In this document: in pieces, positions 26,149-35,364 of the stretch
Numbering within the stretch: the stretch's first letter is position 1
How the letters are laid out: each line of letters opens with the position of its first letter
Assembly: GCA_903876795.1 (NCBI GenBank)
Contig: CAIRBK010000083.1
Span: forward strand, 62,001-126,000
Direction of reading: 5' to 3'
From: an uncultured Verrucomicrobiota bacterium
GTDB taxonomy: Bacteria; Verrucomicrobiota; Verrucomicrobiia; Opitutales; Opitutaceae
Length of the DNA: 64,000 nucleotides
Notes under the pieces: model-generated
Seen by the model: the letters and a program-made list of their open reading frames with translations, nothing else
Databases searched by the model: none
Told to the model about the DNA's origin: nothing
Program-made: the position numbers and the translations under genes

Positions 26149-27069
26149 TCAGGCGTTGGCGCGGCCGTGGCGCCACTCGATGATGGATTTAAGGACCAGA
26201 GTGACGATGGCGAGGAGGGCGAGGAGCGAGGCCACGGCGAAGGCGGCGGCAAAATGGTATTCGTTGTAGAGGATCTCGATGTGGAGAGGCATGGTGTTGG
26301 TCTCGCCGCGGACGTGGCCGGAGACCACGGAGACGGCGCCGAACTCGCCCATGGCGCGGGCGTTGCAGAGGACCACGCCGTAGAAAAGGCCCCATTTGAT
26401 GTTGGGCAAGGTGACGCGCCAAAACGTCTGCCAGCCGTTGGCCCCGAGGGTGACGGCGGCGTATTCCTCGTCCACGCCCTGGGCCTGCATGAGCGGGATG
26501 AGCTCGCGGGCGACGAAGGGGAACGTGACGAAGATGGTGGCCAGCACGATTCCGGGCGTGGCGAAGATGATTTTGAAATCCTGCTCGATGAGCCACTGCT
26601 GGAGCCACGGGAACCACGGGGCCTCGGCGTTCAGATACTGGCCGAGCCAGCCCTGCAGGCCAAAGAGCAGCACGAAGATGAGGCCGGAGATGACCGGCGA
26701 GACGGCGAACGGCAGGTCGATGAGGGTGATGAGCACGCTCTTGCCGCGGAACTGGAATTTGGTGATGCACCAGGCGGCGGCGATGCCGAAGACGACGTTG
26801 GCCGGCACGGCGATGGCGGCGGTGGTAAGCGTGAGCTTGATGGCGGCCAGCGCGTAGGGATCGGCAAAGGCCTGCAGGAACACGTCGAGACCCTTGCGCA
26901 GCGCCTCGACGAACACGGCGGCGAGCGGCAGCAGCACGAAACCCATGAGGAACAGCAGGGCGACGCCGGTGAGCGACCGGCGCACCCAGGGCGAGTCCTG
27001 GGTCACGCGAGAAGGGTGGCCATGCGCGGGCCCGGCGGCCTTGTGGAGATGGGAAACGGCGGAGGCCAT
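26149..27069 (-). CDS. cysW: sulfate/thiosulfate ABC transporter permease CysW, copy 1
   Basis: 306 residues with six predicted helices, EAA loop [19 protein letters not shown], and [20 protein letters not shown] followed by [12 protein letters not shown], all CysW hallmarks. It is separated from cysT by three bases and from cysA by 47. It forms the membrane channel with CysT. Confidence 0.9.
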   Translation of the reverse strand: MASAVSHLHKAAGPAHGHPSRVTQDSPWVRRSLTGVALLFLMGFVLLPLAAVFVEALRKGLDVFLQAFADPYALAAIKLTLTTAAIAVPANVVFGIAAAWCITKFQFRGKSVLITLIDLPFAVSPVISGLIFVLLFGLQGWLGQYLNAEAPWFPWLQQWLIEQDFKIIFATPGIVLATIFVTFPFVARELIPLMQAQGVDEEYAAVTLGANGWQTFWRVTLPNIKWGLFYGVVLCNARAMGEFGAVSVVSGHVRGETNTMPLHIEILYNEYHFAAAFAVASLLALLAIVTLVLKSIIEWRHGRANA

Positions 27070-27072
27070 GGC

Positions 27073-27963
27073 TCAGATCTTGTGGTGACGGCGGCTCCAC
27101 TTCTGGAGCAGGTTGATGAGCAGCAGGAGGACAAACGACGACACCAGCATGACCACGGCGATGGCGGTGGCGCCGCGGTAGTCGTATTGCTCCAGCTTGG
27201 TGATGATGAGCAGCGGGGTGATCTCGCTGTGCATGGGCATGTTGCCCGCGATGAAGACGACCGAGCCGTATTCGCCGAGGGCGCGGGCGAAGGCCATGGC
27301 GAAACCGGTGATGAGCGCGGGCGTGAGCTCGGGCAGGATGACCTTGCGGATCGTCTGCCAGCGCGTCGCGCCGAGCGTGGCCGAGGCCTCCTCCAGCTCG
27401 GGCTCCAGTTCCTCCAGCACCGGCTGGAGGGTGCGCACCACAAACGGGAGCCCGATGAACGTGAGCGCGATGAAGATGCCGGGGCGGTCGAAGGCGATTT
27501 TCACGCCGAGCCACTCGGCCCAGCTGCCCCACGGCATCCATTGCTCCAGCCGCCCCACCCCGCCGGCCCAGAGCGGTTCGAGGAACCCGGCCCAGCCGTT
27601 GCGCGCGTAGATCGCGGTGAGCGCGATGCCGGCCACGGCGGTGGGCAGGGCGAACGGCAGGTCAACGAGCGCGTCCACCACGCGTTTGCCCGGAAACGGA
27701 TAACGCACCAGCACCCACGCGACGATCAGCCCGAAGAACGCGTTGACCGCCGCCGCCAGGAACGAGATGCCGAAACTCACCCGATAGGCGGCCAGCACGC
27801 GCGGCGACGCCACCGCCTCGACAAACGCGTCCCAGCTCATGCCCGACGTCTTGATGAAGGCGGCCGACAGGGGCAGGAGCACGATGATGCTCAAGTAGGC
27901 GACGGTGAAACCAAGCGACAGGCCGAAGCCGGGGAGGATGGAGCGTGCGGAGCGTGAGGACAT
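27073..27963 (-). CDS. cysT: sulfate/thiosulfate ABC transporter permease CysT (CysU), copy 1
   Basis: 296 residues from the ATG at 27963, which overlaps the upstream M14-like stop as ATGA (a TTG three bases earlier is possible but less likely). It has [19 protein letters not shown], the EAA loop [20 protein letters not shown] and [17 protein letters not shown]. The translational coupling to an M14-like hydrolase gene is unusual for sulfate operons. Confidence 0.9.
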   Translation of the reverse strand: MSSRSARSILPGFGLSLGFTVAYLSIIVLLPLSAAFIKTSGMSWDAFVEAVASPRVLAAYRVSFGISFLAAAVNAFFGLIVAWVLVRYPFPGKRVVDALVDLPFALPTAVAGIALTAIYARNGWAGFLEPLWAGGVGRLEQWMPWGSWAEWLGVKIAFDRPGIFIALTFIGLPFVVRTLQPVLEELEPELEEASATLGATRWQTIRKVILPELTPALITGFAMAFARALGEYGSVVFIAGNMPMHSEITPLLIITKLEQYDYRGATAIAVVMLVSSFVLLLLINLLQKWSRRHHKI

Positions 27964-28760
27964 CAAAGATTGATGGAGTGCGCGAGAAATACGCGGTATT
28001 CGTCGAGGAGGGTTTCGATGGCGGTGAGCGTGGCTTCGATTTGCAGGTCAAGCGGCGCAAGCGCCGGAGTTTCAAAGATGAGGTCGAAAGGCTGGGGACG
28101 TTGTTGGGCGGGAGCGGATAGCACGCCCTCAAAGCAGCGGCGGATCAAGCCTTCGCTGGCCTCAAAACCGTCGATCATGGCCGAGCGGTTGCGAGGCAGC
28201 ACGCGCTCGGAGGCGCGCAGCGCGGGCTTGAGCAGGGCCTCGTTGAGCAGGCGTCCGTGGGTGTAACCGTAGAGTCCTTCGCTGGTGTCGTCCGAATGCA
28301 ACGTGATGATGCCGTCGAAACGGTGGGTGCGCAGCTCCGTTTCCAGGATGGCGATCTCCGCCTGGGCGGAGCCGCGCCAGAACTCGCGGTTGAGATCGAG
28401 CCCGGCGTGGTTGTGGCGCGTGCCCTCGGCGTAGCCGGTGGGATTGCACACCGGGTAAATCACCAGATCGTAGCCGGTGGCCGCGGAGGGATCGTGCAAA
28501 AATTCGCCGAGCAGACGGACCAACGCCTCGCAACCGGCCGGCTCGTCGCCGTGCAGTCCGGCGAACAGGCCGATGCGGATCGGGTCGTGCTCGGCGGGCG
28601 GTCCCGAGAGGAGAAACCGCGGGATGCCGTGCAGACGGCCTTGCGCGCGAAACGACCCGGCCATGCCGCCCGTGAGCTCCGGGAAATGCTCCGCCTGCTC
28701 GAACAGAGGTGCGAGCAAGACGCGCAAATCACGCGCGGCGGGAGCGGCGAGGGACGGCAT
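27963..28760 (-). CDS. M14-type zinc hydrolase (succinylglutamate desuccinylase/aspartoacylase-like)
   Basis: 265 residues from the ATG at 28760 (a GTG at 28769 is the alternative start). It has the M14/AstE zinc site: GLHGDEPAG with H70 and E73 (H-x-x-E) and LHSDDT with H155. LDLNREFW is the substrate N-R segment, and IFETPAL holds a likely catalytic glutamate (E230). Such enzymes cleave amide bonds of small N-acylated amino acids or peptides. It is translationally coupled to cysT (four-base overlap), so its substrate may be taken up or released in sulfur starvation; that is inference. The next gene upstream is a diverged paralogue without the zinc ligands. Confidence 0.7.
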   Translation of the reverse strand: MPSLAAPAARDLRVLLAPLFEQAEHFPELTGGMAGSFRAQGRLHGIPRFLLSGPPAEHDPIRIGLFAGLHGDEPAGCEALVRLLGEFLHDPSAATGYDLVIYPVCNPTGYAEGTRHNHAGLDLNREFWRGSAQAEIAILETELRTHRFDGIITLHSDDTSEGLYGYTHGRLLNEALLKPALRASERVLPRNRSAMIDGFEASEGLIRRCFEGVLSAPAQQRPQPFDLIFETPALAPLDLQIEATLTAIETLLDEYRVFLAHSINL

Positions 28761-28772
28761 GGGCGGCACGGA

Positions 28773-29588
28773 TCAGAGGTTGTGCGCGTAGGCCTGGACG
28801 CCGCGGTAGCGCTGGATGACGTTTTTCAGGATGGTCGTGACGGCCTCGCGGTGGAGATCGACCGACCAGTGGTCCGGCAGGGCGAGGGTGAGCTCGAACG
28901 GCGCAAACGGCAGGTCGTCGCTGAGCGAAAGCGGTCCGTCGGCCGGCGGGGCGCCGGCGGGCGAACCTTCCCAGCGCACCTGCCACGGCGTGAAGTCGTC
29001 GGAGTTGAGCAACTCGACGCCGATCGCCCGGGCGTCGAGTCCGCGCAAGCGCACGGTCACGACGTCGTCGTGGGCCGGCGCGGACTCCACGCGCACGAAG
29101 CCGTGATAGCCGCGGCCGCGCGCGTCGTTCGCGAGCAGCGCGAGCTCGGACACGCCGGGATTGACCCAGGAAAGGGCGGCCAACTCCTGGGAATCGCCGC
29201 GCAGCAGGCCGGTCACATCGGCCAGAGGGAAAAACGAGAGGTTGAGCCCCTGCCCCAGCTCGGGCGTGAGCGCGAGGCGCTCGACGAAGTGCAGCAGCGC
29301 AAGCGTGCCGCGCAGGTCGCCCGCGTCGAAGCCGGCGTAAAAAGCGAGGCGCAGCGATTCGTCGAAGGTGTGCGGCCCGAAATACACGAAACGCGGCACA
29401 TGGTAGTGGCGCGCCTGCCGGTAGAAAGGCCCCAGCGGAGAGGCGAAGACGTGGAGGGAACGCTGGGCCAGGGCGTAGAGCGAGGTGAGGCGTTGGTTGA
29501 ACTCGATGGAGGGCGAGAGCGGCGCGACCGGGGCGGGCGTGAATGCGGGTTCGGCGCGGCGAACGAGGAGAGACGTGCGGCTGCTCAT
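28773..29588 (-). CDS. diverged M14-like protein lacking the zinc ligands
   Basis: 271 residues. Alignment to the adjacent M14-like protein by shared landmarks: FYAGFDAGDLRG corresponds to [11 protein letters not shown], and ADVTGLLRG to NPTGYAEG. The three zinc ligands H, E and H become D88, D91 and E168, all acidic. It is therefore either a pseudoenzyme or binds another metal. It lies 12 bases before the active paralogue and downstream of a sulfate-binding gene. Partner or regulator of the active enzyme is a reasonable guess. The call as an M14 relative rests on my manual alignment only. Confidence 0.5.
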   Translation of the reverse strand: MSSRTSLLVRRAEPAFTPAPVAPLSPSIEFNQRLTSLYALAQRSLHVFASPLGPFYRQARHYHVPRFVYFGPHTFDESLRLAFYAGFDAGDLRGTLALLHFVERLALTPELGQGLNLSFFPLADVTGLLRGDSQELAALSWVNPGVSELALLANDARGRGYHGFVRVESAPAHDDVVTVRLRGLDARAIGVELLNSDDFTPWQVRWEGSPAGAPPADGPLSLSDDLPFAPFELTLALPDHWSVDLHREAVTTILKNVIQRYRGVQAYAHNL

Positions 29589-29626
29589 GGGAAAATCGGT
29601 TGGGAAAACGATGAAATCGCGGAAGG

Positions 29627-29661
29627 GCGTCCGGCGGGCCCTGGTGAACGTGGCCGGACGC
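29627..29661. other. intercistronic hairpin after the first sulfate-binding gene
   Basis: Arms GCGTCCGGC and GCCGGACGC (9 bp perfect, 17-base loop) lie just after the stop at 29691 and before the M14-like pair. No U-run follows. The other sbp gene is also followed by a hairpin. Confidence 0.5.
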
Positions 29662-29690
29662 GCCTCCCGCAGTGTCGGATTAAATGACGG

Positions 29691-30689
29691 CTATTTCTTC
29701 AGGTAGATCTGGTCGAAGGTGCCGCCGTCGTCGAAGTGGACCTTCTGGGCCTTGGCCCAGCCGCCGAAAGCGTCGGCGATGGTGAAGAGTTCCAGCTTGG
29801 AGAACTGGCCGGCGTACTTGGCGGCGGCCTTGGGGTCGGTCGGGCGGTAGAAGTTTTTGCCGATGATGTCCTGGGCCTCTTCGGAGTAGAGATACTCCAG
29901 GTAGGCCTTGGCGACCTCGGCGGTGCCCTTTTTCTTGGCGACCTTGTCCACCACGGAGACGGGCGGTTCGGCGAGGATGCTCAAGGCAGGCGTGACCAGT
30001 TCGAACTTGTCGGCGCCGAATTCCTTGATCGCGAGGTAGGCCTCGTTTTCCCAGGAGATGAACACGTCGCCGATGCCGCGTTGCACGAAGGTCGTGGTGG
30101 AGCCGCGGGCGCCGGAGTCGAGGACGGGCACGTTCCTGTAGACCTTGGCGACAAAGTCCTTGGCCTGGTCGTCGGAGCCGTATTTGCGCTTGGCGAATTC
30201 CCAGGCGGCGAGGTAATTCCATCGGGCGCCGCCGGAGGTCTTCGGGTTGGGCGTGATCACGGAGACGCCGGGCTTGGCGAGGTCGTCCCAGTCTTTGATC
30301 TGCTTCGGGTTCCCCTTGCGGACGAGGAACACGATGGTCGAGGTGTAAGGAGCGGAGTTGTTGGGCAGACGAGCCTGCCAGTCGGCCGGAATGAGGCGGG
30401 CGACCTGGTGGAGCGGGTCGATGTCGCCGGACAGCGCAAGCGTGACGACATCGGCCCGGAGGCCGTCGATCACGGAGCGGGCCTGCTTGCCGGAGCCGCC
30501 GTGCGACTGCTTGACGGTGACGGTGTCGCCGGTCTTGGCCTTCCAGTATTTGGCGAAGGCGGCGTTGTATTCGACGTAGAGTTCACGCGTCGGATCGTAG
30601 GAGACGTTGAGGAGCTCGATGTCCTTGGCGGCGGCACCGGAGACGGCGACGACCGCGAGGAGGGCGGAGAGGAGTGACTTGAGTTTCAT
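29691..30689 (-). CDS. sbp: periplasmic sulfate-binding protein, copy 1
   Basis: 332 residues with a signal peptide ([21 protein letters not shown]). The mature protein begins [17 protein letters not shown] and contains [18 protein letters not shown], the Sbp signature. It is the first ABC component after the porin (28-base gap), so sulfate would pass the porin, be bound here and handed to CysT/CysW. It is longer and better conserved than the second copy. Confidence 0.92.
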   Translation of the reverse strand: MKLKSLLSALLAVVAVSGAAAKDIELLNVSYDPTRELYVEYNAAFAKYWKAKTGDTVTVKQSHGGSGKQARSVIDGLRADVVTLALSGDIDPLHQVARLIPADWQARLPNNSAPYTSTIVFLVRKGNPKQIKDWDDLAKPGVSVITPNPKTSGGARWNYLAAWEFAKRKYGSDDQAKDFVAKVYRNVPVLDSGARGSTTTFVQRGIGDVFISWENEAYLAIKEFGADKFELVTPALSILAEPPVSVVDKVAKKKGTAEVAKAYLEYLYSEEAQDIIGKNFYRPTDPKAAAKYAGQFSKLELFTIADAFGGWAKAQKVHFDDGGTFDQIYLKK

Positions 30690-30718
30690 GAGTTAAGACG
30701 GTGAGTGAGAAACCGGGT

Positions 30719-32170
30719 TTAGAAGGAGACCTGGAAACGGGTGATGAGGGCCGTCTCGTCGTCGGACAAAACGGTGCCGGCGGCGGGCGCGGCCCCCGGG
30801 GCGAGCTTGAAGTCGTTTTGGAAGAGGTTGACGCCTACGCGCACAGACCGGGAGAGATACCAGTTGAGACCGAGGCCGTAGGTGGTGACGGCGGTGGCGC
30901 TGGCGCCCGGGTCGGCGAGCGAAATGGCGCCGCCGGCCGGAACGAGGAACGCGTCGTTGTCGATGTCGAGGTAGGCCAGGCGGGCGACCACCTCAAACGC
31001 GCCCCAGGTGCCGGCGGACGGGTTGAAATTGGTCTTGGGCGTCACGCCGCGAAAACCGGCGTCCTCGCCGGTAAGAACGTAACCGGCGGAGAGGTTGTAG
31101 GCGGAATTTTTCAACGTGCGGGCGTTGCGGGTCGCGCCCGAGCCGATGCTGACCTCGGAGGACGTGGCGAAGTATTCGGCCAGAACGCCCGCAGGGCCGC
31201 TGTAGAAGTACGCCTGCGGAGAGACCACATAGGAGGCGCCGGCGGCCACGGCGGTGTTGGCGAGGGTCGGCGTGCTGTTCGACTTGTAGCGGAAGAAGGT
31301 CTGCTGGCCGTCGGTGCGGTAGGCGTTGAGCAACGGAGACGAGGCGGTGCCGTCGTAATTGCCCGCGGCGGCGGCGATGCCAAAGCCGAGGCCCTTGAGG
31401 GCGGAGTCCTTGTCGTTGACAAACGGCGTGGCGAACAGGCGGCCGGAAACCGTGAAGTCGCCCTCGAGGTTGGTGCTGTCGGCGGGCGAGTTGCCGCCGT
31501 CGATCACGCCGTTGGTCAAGGCGACCTGATAGCCGAGACGCTTGTCGGCCAGGAGACCGTTGATCTGGGCGCCGACATCGCGGTTGGGCGCGAGGTTGGT
31601 GGCGACGGAGCGCTCGTTGAAGAAGGCCACCGGGTCGGACTGGAGCTGCTCAAGACCGACCGGGGTCTTGAAGCGACCGACGAGGAGGCTGAGCGACGGG
31701 GTGACGGTGAAGCCCACGTTGGCGTCCAGGATGGACACCGAGCTGCCGGCAAACTCGGGCTGGACAACGTAGTTGAAACGATCGGCGAACTTGCCCTCGA
31801 AAATCAGGCGGGCGCGGCGCAGAAGGAACTGGTCCTGGGCGGCGTTGGCCTTGTCGAAAAAGAAACGGGCGTCGCCCTGGACGAGACCGCGCAGGCGAAG
31901 GGAATTGGCGCCGTCGGCGGAGGCGAGTTCCACGCGACCGTCGCCCACGGTGATCTTGGGCTGGGCCTTGGCGGCGGCCGCGGCGGTCTCCTCTTTGAGC
32001 TCCTGGTTGCGTTCAAGGACGCGGAGCTTCTGGTCGAGCAGGCGAATCTGCTCGCGCAGGGCGTTGATGTCGTCGGCGGACGCGGGCTGCGCCTGAAGCG
32101 AGGCCGTCAAACCGACGGCGGTGAGGGTGGTGACCAGGGCCGAACGAACGGCGAAGGGAAGGGTTCTCAT
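30719..32170 (-). CDS. OprP/OprO-type porin of the outer membrane
   Basis: Start at the ATG at 32170 (MRTLPFAVRSALVTTL), 483 residues with a signal peptide ending LQAQPA. A short coiled coil follows (INALREQIRLLDQKLRVLE), which is common in periplasmically trimerising porins. The remainder is beta-rich with LRLRGLVQGDARFF, FKTPVGLEQLQ and the C-terminal phenylalanine TRFQVSF used by the BAM machinery. OprP relatives pass phosphate or other anions. Its operon position with sulfate transport suggests that it admits sulfate; selectivity cannot be told from the sequence. Confidence 0.8.
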   Translation of the reverse strand: MRTLPFAVRSALVTTLTAVGLTASLQAQPASADDINALREQIRLLDQKLRVLERNQELKEETAAAAAKAQPKITVGDGRVELASADGANSLRLRGLVQGDARFFFDKANAAQDQFLLRRARLIFEGKFADRFNYVVQPEFAGSSVSILDANVGFTVTPSLSLLVGRFKTPVGLEQLQSDPVAFFNERSVATNLAPNRDVGAQINGLLADKRLGYQVALTNGVIDGGNSPADSTNLEGDFTVSGRLFATPFVNDKDSALKGLGFGIAAAAGNYDGTASSPLLNAYRTDGQQTFFRYKSNSTPTLANTAVAAGASYVVSPQAYFYSGPAGVLAEYFATSSEVSIGSGATRNARTLKNSAYNLSAGYVLTGEDAGFRGVTPKTNFNPSAGTWGAFEVVARLAYLDIDNDAFLVPAGGAISLADPGASATAVTTYGLGLNWYLSRSVRVGVNLFQNDFKLAPGAAPAAGTVLSDDETALITRFQVSF

Positions 32171-32306
32171 GATGGTGTTTGGGATCAGGCGGGAGAACTC
32201 CAGTGGACTGGTCGGATACCCGAGGACTATCGGATTTGGTGTAGTGTAAGGTTTGAAAACGCCTCCGGGCTGTCCGGCGGGCGAAAGGGGGAGGAATGCG
32301 CGCGGT

Positions 32307-32498
32307 TTATTCGGTGCCGTCGGACCGGCCGGAGAGCCGGGTCTTTTCCGTGCGCTCGATCTGGGTGACCTTGCCGTCGTGGACGACGATCTGGACGACG
32401 CCGAAGCGCAGCGACTCGACCTTCTGGCGGACGATGTCGAGCCATGAGGGCAACGCGTTATCAACGGAAAGGGACTTGGTCTGGGCCGTGGTGCTCAT
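32307..32498 (-). CDS. small YezD-like protein (DUF2292)
   Basis: 63 residues. WLDIVRQKVESLRFGVVQIV, followed by HDGKVTQIERTEK, is the typical core of this small cytoplasmic family. It lies 12 bases after the Rrf2 regulator and precedes the porin. YezD-like genes often occur beside sulfur-assimilation genes; the biochemical role is not established. Confidence 0.75.
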   Translation of the reverse strand: MSTTAQTKSLSVDNALPSWLDIVRQKVESLRFGVVQIVVHDGKVTQIERTEKTRLSGRSDGTE

Positions 32499-32510
32499 GA
32501 TGAGGACAGA

Positions 32511-33089
32511 TTAAATGCTGTAATCGGGAAACAGGTTGGAGAGGAGGCCCTCGACGGGCTGGAGATCGGGACGGGCGGGGGAACGAAACGCGAGGCGGCG
32601 GGCGGCTCGGCCCGGGACAAGCGCATCGGAAAACGGGAGCGGCACGTCGTCGCGACGCATCTTGCGGAGCGTCACCTCGACCACGTCGGCCAGCGAGTAG
32701 CGGTCGAGGATGCCGGCGATGGCGTTGCGCACATCGAGCATCAACATGCGCAGGCCGCAGTGCACCTCGTCGGGACAGCTGCACTTTTCGTAGGCGGTGT
32801 GGCTCACGCAGCCGATCGGGGCGAGCGGACCATCGATCATGCGCACCACGCTGCCGATGGTGATCTTGGACGCCGGCCGGGCCAGCCGGTAACCACCAAA
32901 CTTGCCCCGTCGGCTCTCGACAAAACCCTCGTCCTTCAAGAGCTGCATGATCTGCTCGAGAAACTTGACAGGGATGACCTCCTTTTCGGCCAGCTCCGAC
33001 ACTTGGACCAACGGCCGCCCCACCTCGGCGGCGATTCCGAGGTCGATGAGTGCGCGCAGCGCATATTCACCTTTTTTCGAGAGCTTCAT
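32511..33089 (-). CDS. Rrf2-family transcriptional regulator
   Basis: 192 residues with the Rrf2 winged helix: MKLSKKGEYALRALIDLG, VSELAEKEVIPVKFLEQIMQ and GKFGGYRLARP. Cysteines follow in PIGCVSH and KCSCPDEVHCG, in the place where IscR-type proteins bind an Fe-S cluster, but the spacing is not identical. Rrf2 proteins such as CymR also sense cysteine-enzyme complexes. It heads the sulfur region and probably controls it. A perfect inverted repeat (33119-33147) sits just upstream. Confidence 0.85.
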   Translation of the reverse strand: MKLSKKGEYALRALIDLGIAAEVGRPLVQVSELAEKEVIPVKFLEQIMQLLKDEGFVESRRGKFGGYRLARPASKITIGSVVRMIDGPLAPIGCVSHTAYEKCSCPDEVHCGLRMLMLDVRNAIAGILDRYSLADVVEVTLRKMRRDDVPLPFSDALVPGRAARRLAFRSPARPDLQPVEGLLSNLFPDYSI

Positions 33090-33118
33090 GGCGGCTGGAT
33101 TAAAACCACAGTGGAATG

Positions 33119-33147
33119 GTATGATTTAAAAGCAAGCGGAATCATAC
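33119..33147. promoter_or_regulatory. perfect inverted repeat, probable operator of the Rrf2 regulon
   Basis: Arms GTATGATT and AATCATAC separated by 13 bases, 30 bases upstream of the Rrf2 start. The surrounding 100 bases are AT-rich in an otherwise GC-rich region. The element lies between two divergent genes (Rrf2 and the rhodanese at 33296), so it could control both. Confidence 0.6.
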
Positions 33148-33295
33148 GTTAATTTATAAAGTAAGTAATATTTTATTTTTATATCTGTTAAACAAGGGTT
33201 AACGGAATTCAACTGAATCCCTGCGAGACCTCATCGTTACAGAAATAATCATCGGCAGGCTGGTAATCCTGATCGGCCGCAGGTAGTTTAACCGT

Positions 33296-33847
33296 ATGAA
33301 TACCCCGACCCTTTCGCCAGAAGAGTTCAACGTCCGTCTTAAACAGGGCGAGGCCATGCTGCTGATTGATGTGCGCACGCCGGTGGAGTTTGCCGAGGTA
33401 CACGCCGACAACGCGGTGAATATCCCCTTCGACCGGCTGACGGCGGAGGCGGCGGCCAACGCGGGGGCGGTAGACCGCACGGCGCCGGTGTATGTGATTT
33501 GCCGCGGCGGGCACCGGTCGGCGAAGGCGGCGGAGCGTCTCGCGGGGGCGGGTTATGGTCGGCCGGTGGTCGTGGCCGGCGGCACGCTGGCTTGGACGGC
33601 AGCCGGACTGCCGGTGGTGCGCGGCGCGGCGAAGATGATCAGTCTGGAGAGGCAGGTGCGCATCGCGGCCGGCGCGCTGGTGGCGACGGGCGCAGTCTTG
33701 GCGCAGGTGGTCCATCCCGGCTTTATCTGGCTGTCGGGATTTGTGGGCGCGGGCCTGGTGTTTGCCGGCATCACCGATCACTGCGGCATGGGCCTGCTGA
33801 TCGCCCGTCTGCCCTGGAACCGGGGCGGGTACCCGGTTGTAAAGTAG
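33296..33847 (+). CDS. rhodanese-DUF2892 membrane protein (YgaP-like)
   Basis: 183 residues. An N-terminal rhodanese domain has LLIDVRTPVEFAEVH and the active loop VICRGGHRS (persulfide cysteine). After residue 115 a two-helix membrane anchor follows, LERQVRIAAGALVATGAVLAQ and WLSGFVGAGLVFAGITDHCG, typical of DUF2892. It is divergent from Rrf2 and shares the AT-rich control region, so it is probably part of the same sulfur response. It probably transfers sulfane sulfur at the inner membrane. Confidence 0.85.
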   Translation: MNTPTLSPEEFNVRLKQGEAMLLIDVRTPVEFAEVHADNAVNIPFDRLTAEAAANAGAVDRTAPVYVICRGGHRSAKAAERLAGAGYGRPVVVAGGTLAWTAAGLPVVRGAAKMISLERQVRIAAGALVATGAVLAQVVHPGFIWLSGFVGAGLVFAGITDHCGMGLLIARLPWNRGGYPVVK

Positions 33848-33859
33848 TGTCGAAAGGTC

Positions 33860-35032
33860 CTACTCCACGCGCACGACATAGCCGCGCAGGTATTCGCTTT
33901 CCGGCATCGTCACGAGGACGGGGTGGTCGGCCGGCTGGTGGCAGAACTCGACTACGCGCACCTTGCGCTTCGCGTCGTTGGCCGCCTGCGCGAGGACGCC
34001 GCGCAGTTCGGCATCCTGCATGTGGTGCGAGCAGGTGTAGGTCGCCAGCAACCCGCCCGGCGCGAGGCTCTGCATGGCGCGCAGGTTGATCTCCTTGTAG
34101 CCGCGCAGGGCGCCTTCCAGGGCGCTTTTCGACTTCGCGAACGGAGGGGGGTCGAGCACGATCACATCCCAGAGCGGCTCGCCGTGGCGGGCAGGGTCGT
34201 TGAACCAGTCAAACACGTTGGCTGCGGCGAAGGCGGCGTTCACGCCGTTGCGCTCGGCGTTTTTGCGGGCCTGCTCGATGGCATCGGCCGCGCTGTCGAG
34301 GCCGAGCACCTCCCTGGCGCCGGCGCGGGCCGCGTGGAGGGCGAAGGGACCTTGGTTGCAGAAGGCGTCGAGCACGCGTTTGCCGGCGCAATGCCGGGCG
34401 ACCACGGCGTGTTGCTCGCGTTGGTCGAGGTAGAAGCCGGTTTTTTGTCCGCTTTGCAGGTCGAGCCAGTAGTCGAAGCCGTCGATGGTCTGCCAGCGGG
34501 GTTCCCAGGCCCGGCCGCTGCGCGTGTGGACGCCGAGGGGAAGTCCCTCGAGTTTGCGGATGTGGGCGTCGTTGCGCACGATGATCTCGGCCGTTGAAAA
34601 TAGTTCGGCCAGCAGGTCGGTTAATAGTTGCGAGCGCCGGTCCATGGCGAGCGTCTGCACCTGCAGCACGAGCGTGTCGGCAAATTGATCAACGACGACT
34701 CCGGGCAGGTCGTCCGACTCCGACCAGACGAGCCGGCGGTGGGCGGACGCGGCATCGCGGCGCGCGACGGCCTTCGCGAGGGCGTTGCGGAGGTAGGCTT
34801 CGTCAAGGGCGACCCGTCCGGTGCCCAGGCGACGCCAGACGATCTGCGATTTGGAGTTGTAGATGCCGCTGCCCAAAAACCGCCCGGCGCGGTCCCGGCA
34901 CTCGACCACCTCGCCGTCGTTCGCGGCGGGCAAAAGCGCCTCGACTTCGTTGGCAAACACCCAGGGGTGGCCGGAAAGAACGCGCGACTTGGCGTTGGCT
35001 TTTAACTTAAGGGAGGGAACCGGTGACGACAT
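33860..35032 (-). CDS. class I rRNA methyltransferase, RlmI-like (PUA + SAM domain)
   Basis: Start chosen at the ATG at 35032 (MSSPVPSLKLKANAKSRVL), 390 residues. The N-terminus is a PUA-like domain: SGHPWVFANEVEAL and SGIYNSKSQIVWRRLG. SAM motif I is DAFCNQGPFALHAARAG, and VIVLDPPPFAKSKSALEG is the catalytic DPPxF segment, usual for 23S rRNA m5C methylation in the RlmI group. The stop is 12 bases from the convergent rhodanese gene. Confidence 0.85.
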   Translation of the reverse strand: MSSPVPSLKLKANAKSRVLSGHPWVFANEVEALLPAANDGEVVECRDRAGRFLGSGIYNSKSQIVWRRLGTGRVALDEAYLRNALAKAVARRDAASAHRRLVWSESDDLPGVVVDQFADTLVLQVQTLAMDRRSQLLTDLLAELFSTAEIIVRNDAHIRKLEGLPLGVHTRSGRAWEPRWQTIDGFDYWLDLQSGQKTGFYLDQREQHAVVARHCAGKRVLDAFCNQGPFALHAARAGAREVLGLDSAADAIEQARKNAERNGVNAAFAAANVFDWFNDPARHGEPLWDVIVLDPPPFAKSKSALEGALRGYKEINLRAMQSLAPGGLLATYTCSHHMQDAELRGVLAQAANDAKRKVRVVEFCHQPADHPVLVTMPESEYLRGYVVRVE

Positions 35033-35068
35033 CGCGGCATCATCACTGCCCTCCAAGACAGTAGAAGC

Positions 35069-35218
35069 TCAAAGTGCGTCCTCCTCGTCTTCCGGAGGTG
35101 TGCCCTTGTGAAAACCATCGCCGTCCTCAAAGCCTTCGGGCGCGCGCGCCACTGCCCCGGCCAGCAGGAGAAGCCCGGCCACGGAAGCAACCGCCATAAC
35201 CGCCGTGATAAACACCAT
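35069..35218 (-). CDS. small single-span membrane protein
   Basis: A 49-residue frame starting ATG at 35218. One hydrophobic segment (VFITAVMAVASVAGLLLLAG) is followed by an acidic tail with GTPPEDEED. It lies 36 bases upstream of the RlmI-like gene on the same strand. No family recognised. It could be a real small protein; composition and position are the only evidence. Confidence 0.45.
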   Translation of the reverse strand: MVFITAVMAVASVAGLLLLAGAVARAPEGFEDGDGFHKGTPPEDEEDAL

Positions 35219-35364
35219 GATCACAAACGTTGATAAACCGAGGGTCCGCTTTCCCGCCCTTCGGTTCCCAAACTTCTCAAAACCTTGCCGTCACCGCCGC
35301 CGCGGTTTCCTCCAAATAAGGCTTTCCCTTCCCGCCCGCCGCCTGTTGCGTTGCCTGTTTAGCC

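Noticed and set aside
26128-27957. Long plus-strand frame opposite cysW and cysT
   Set aside because: Low-complexity mirror of two permeases with intact motifs.
28257-29687. Plus-strand frame opposite the M14-like pair
   Set aside because: Arginine- and glutamate-rich mirror translation with no recognisable domain; the minus frames match known landmarks.
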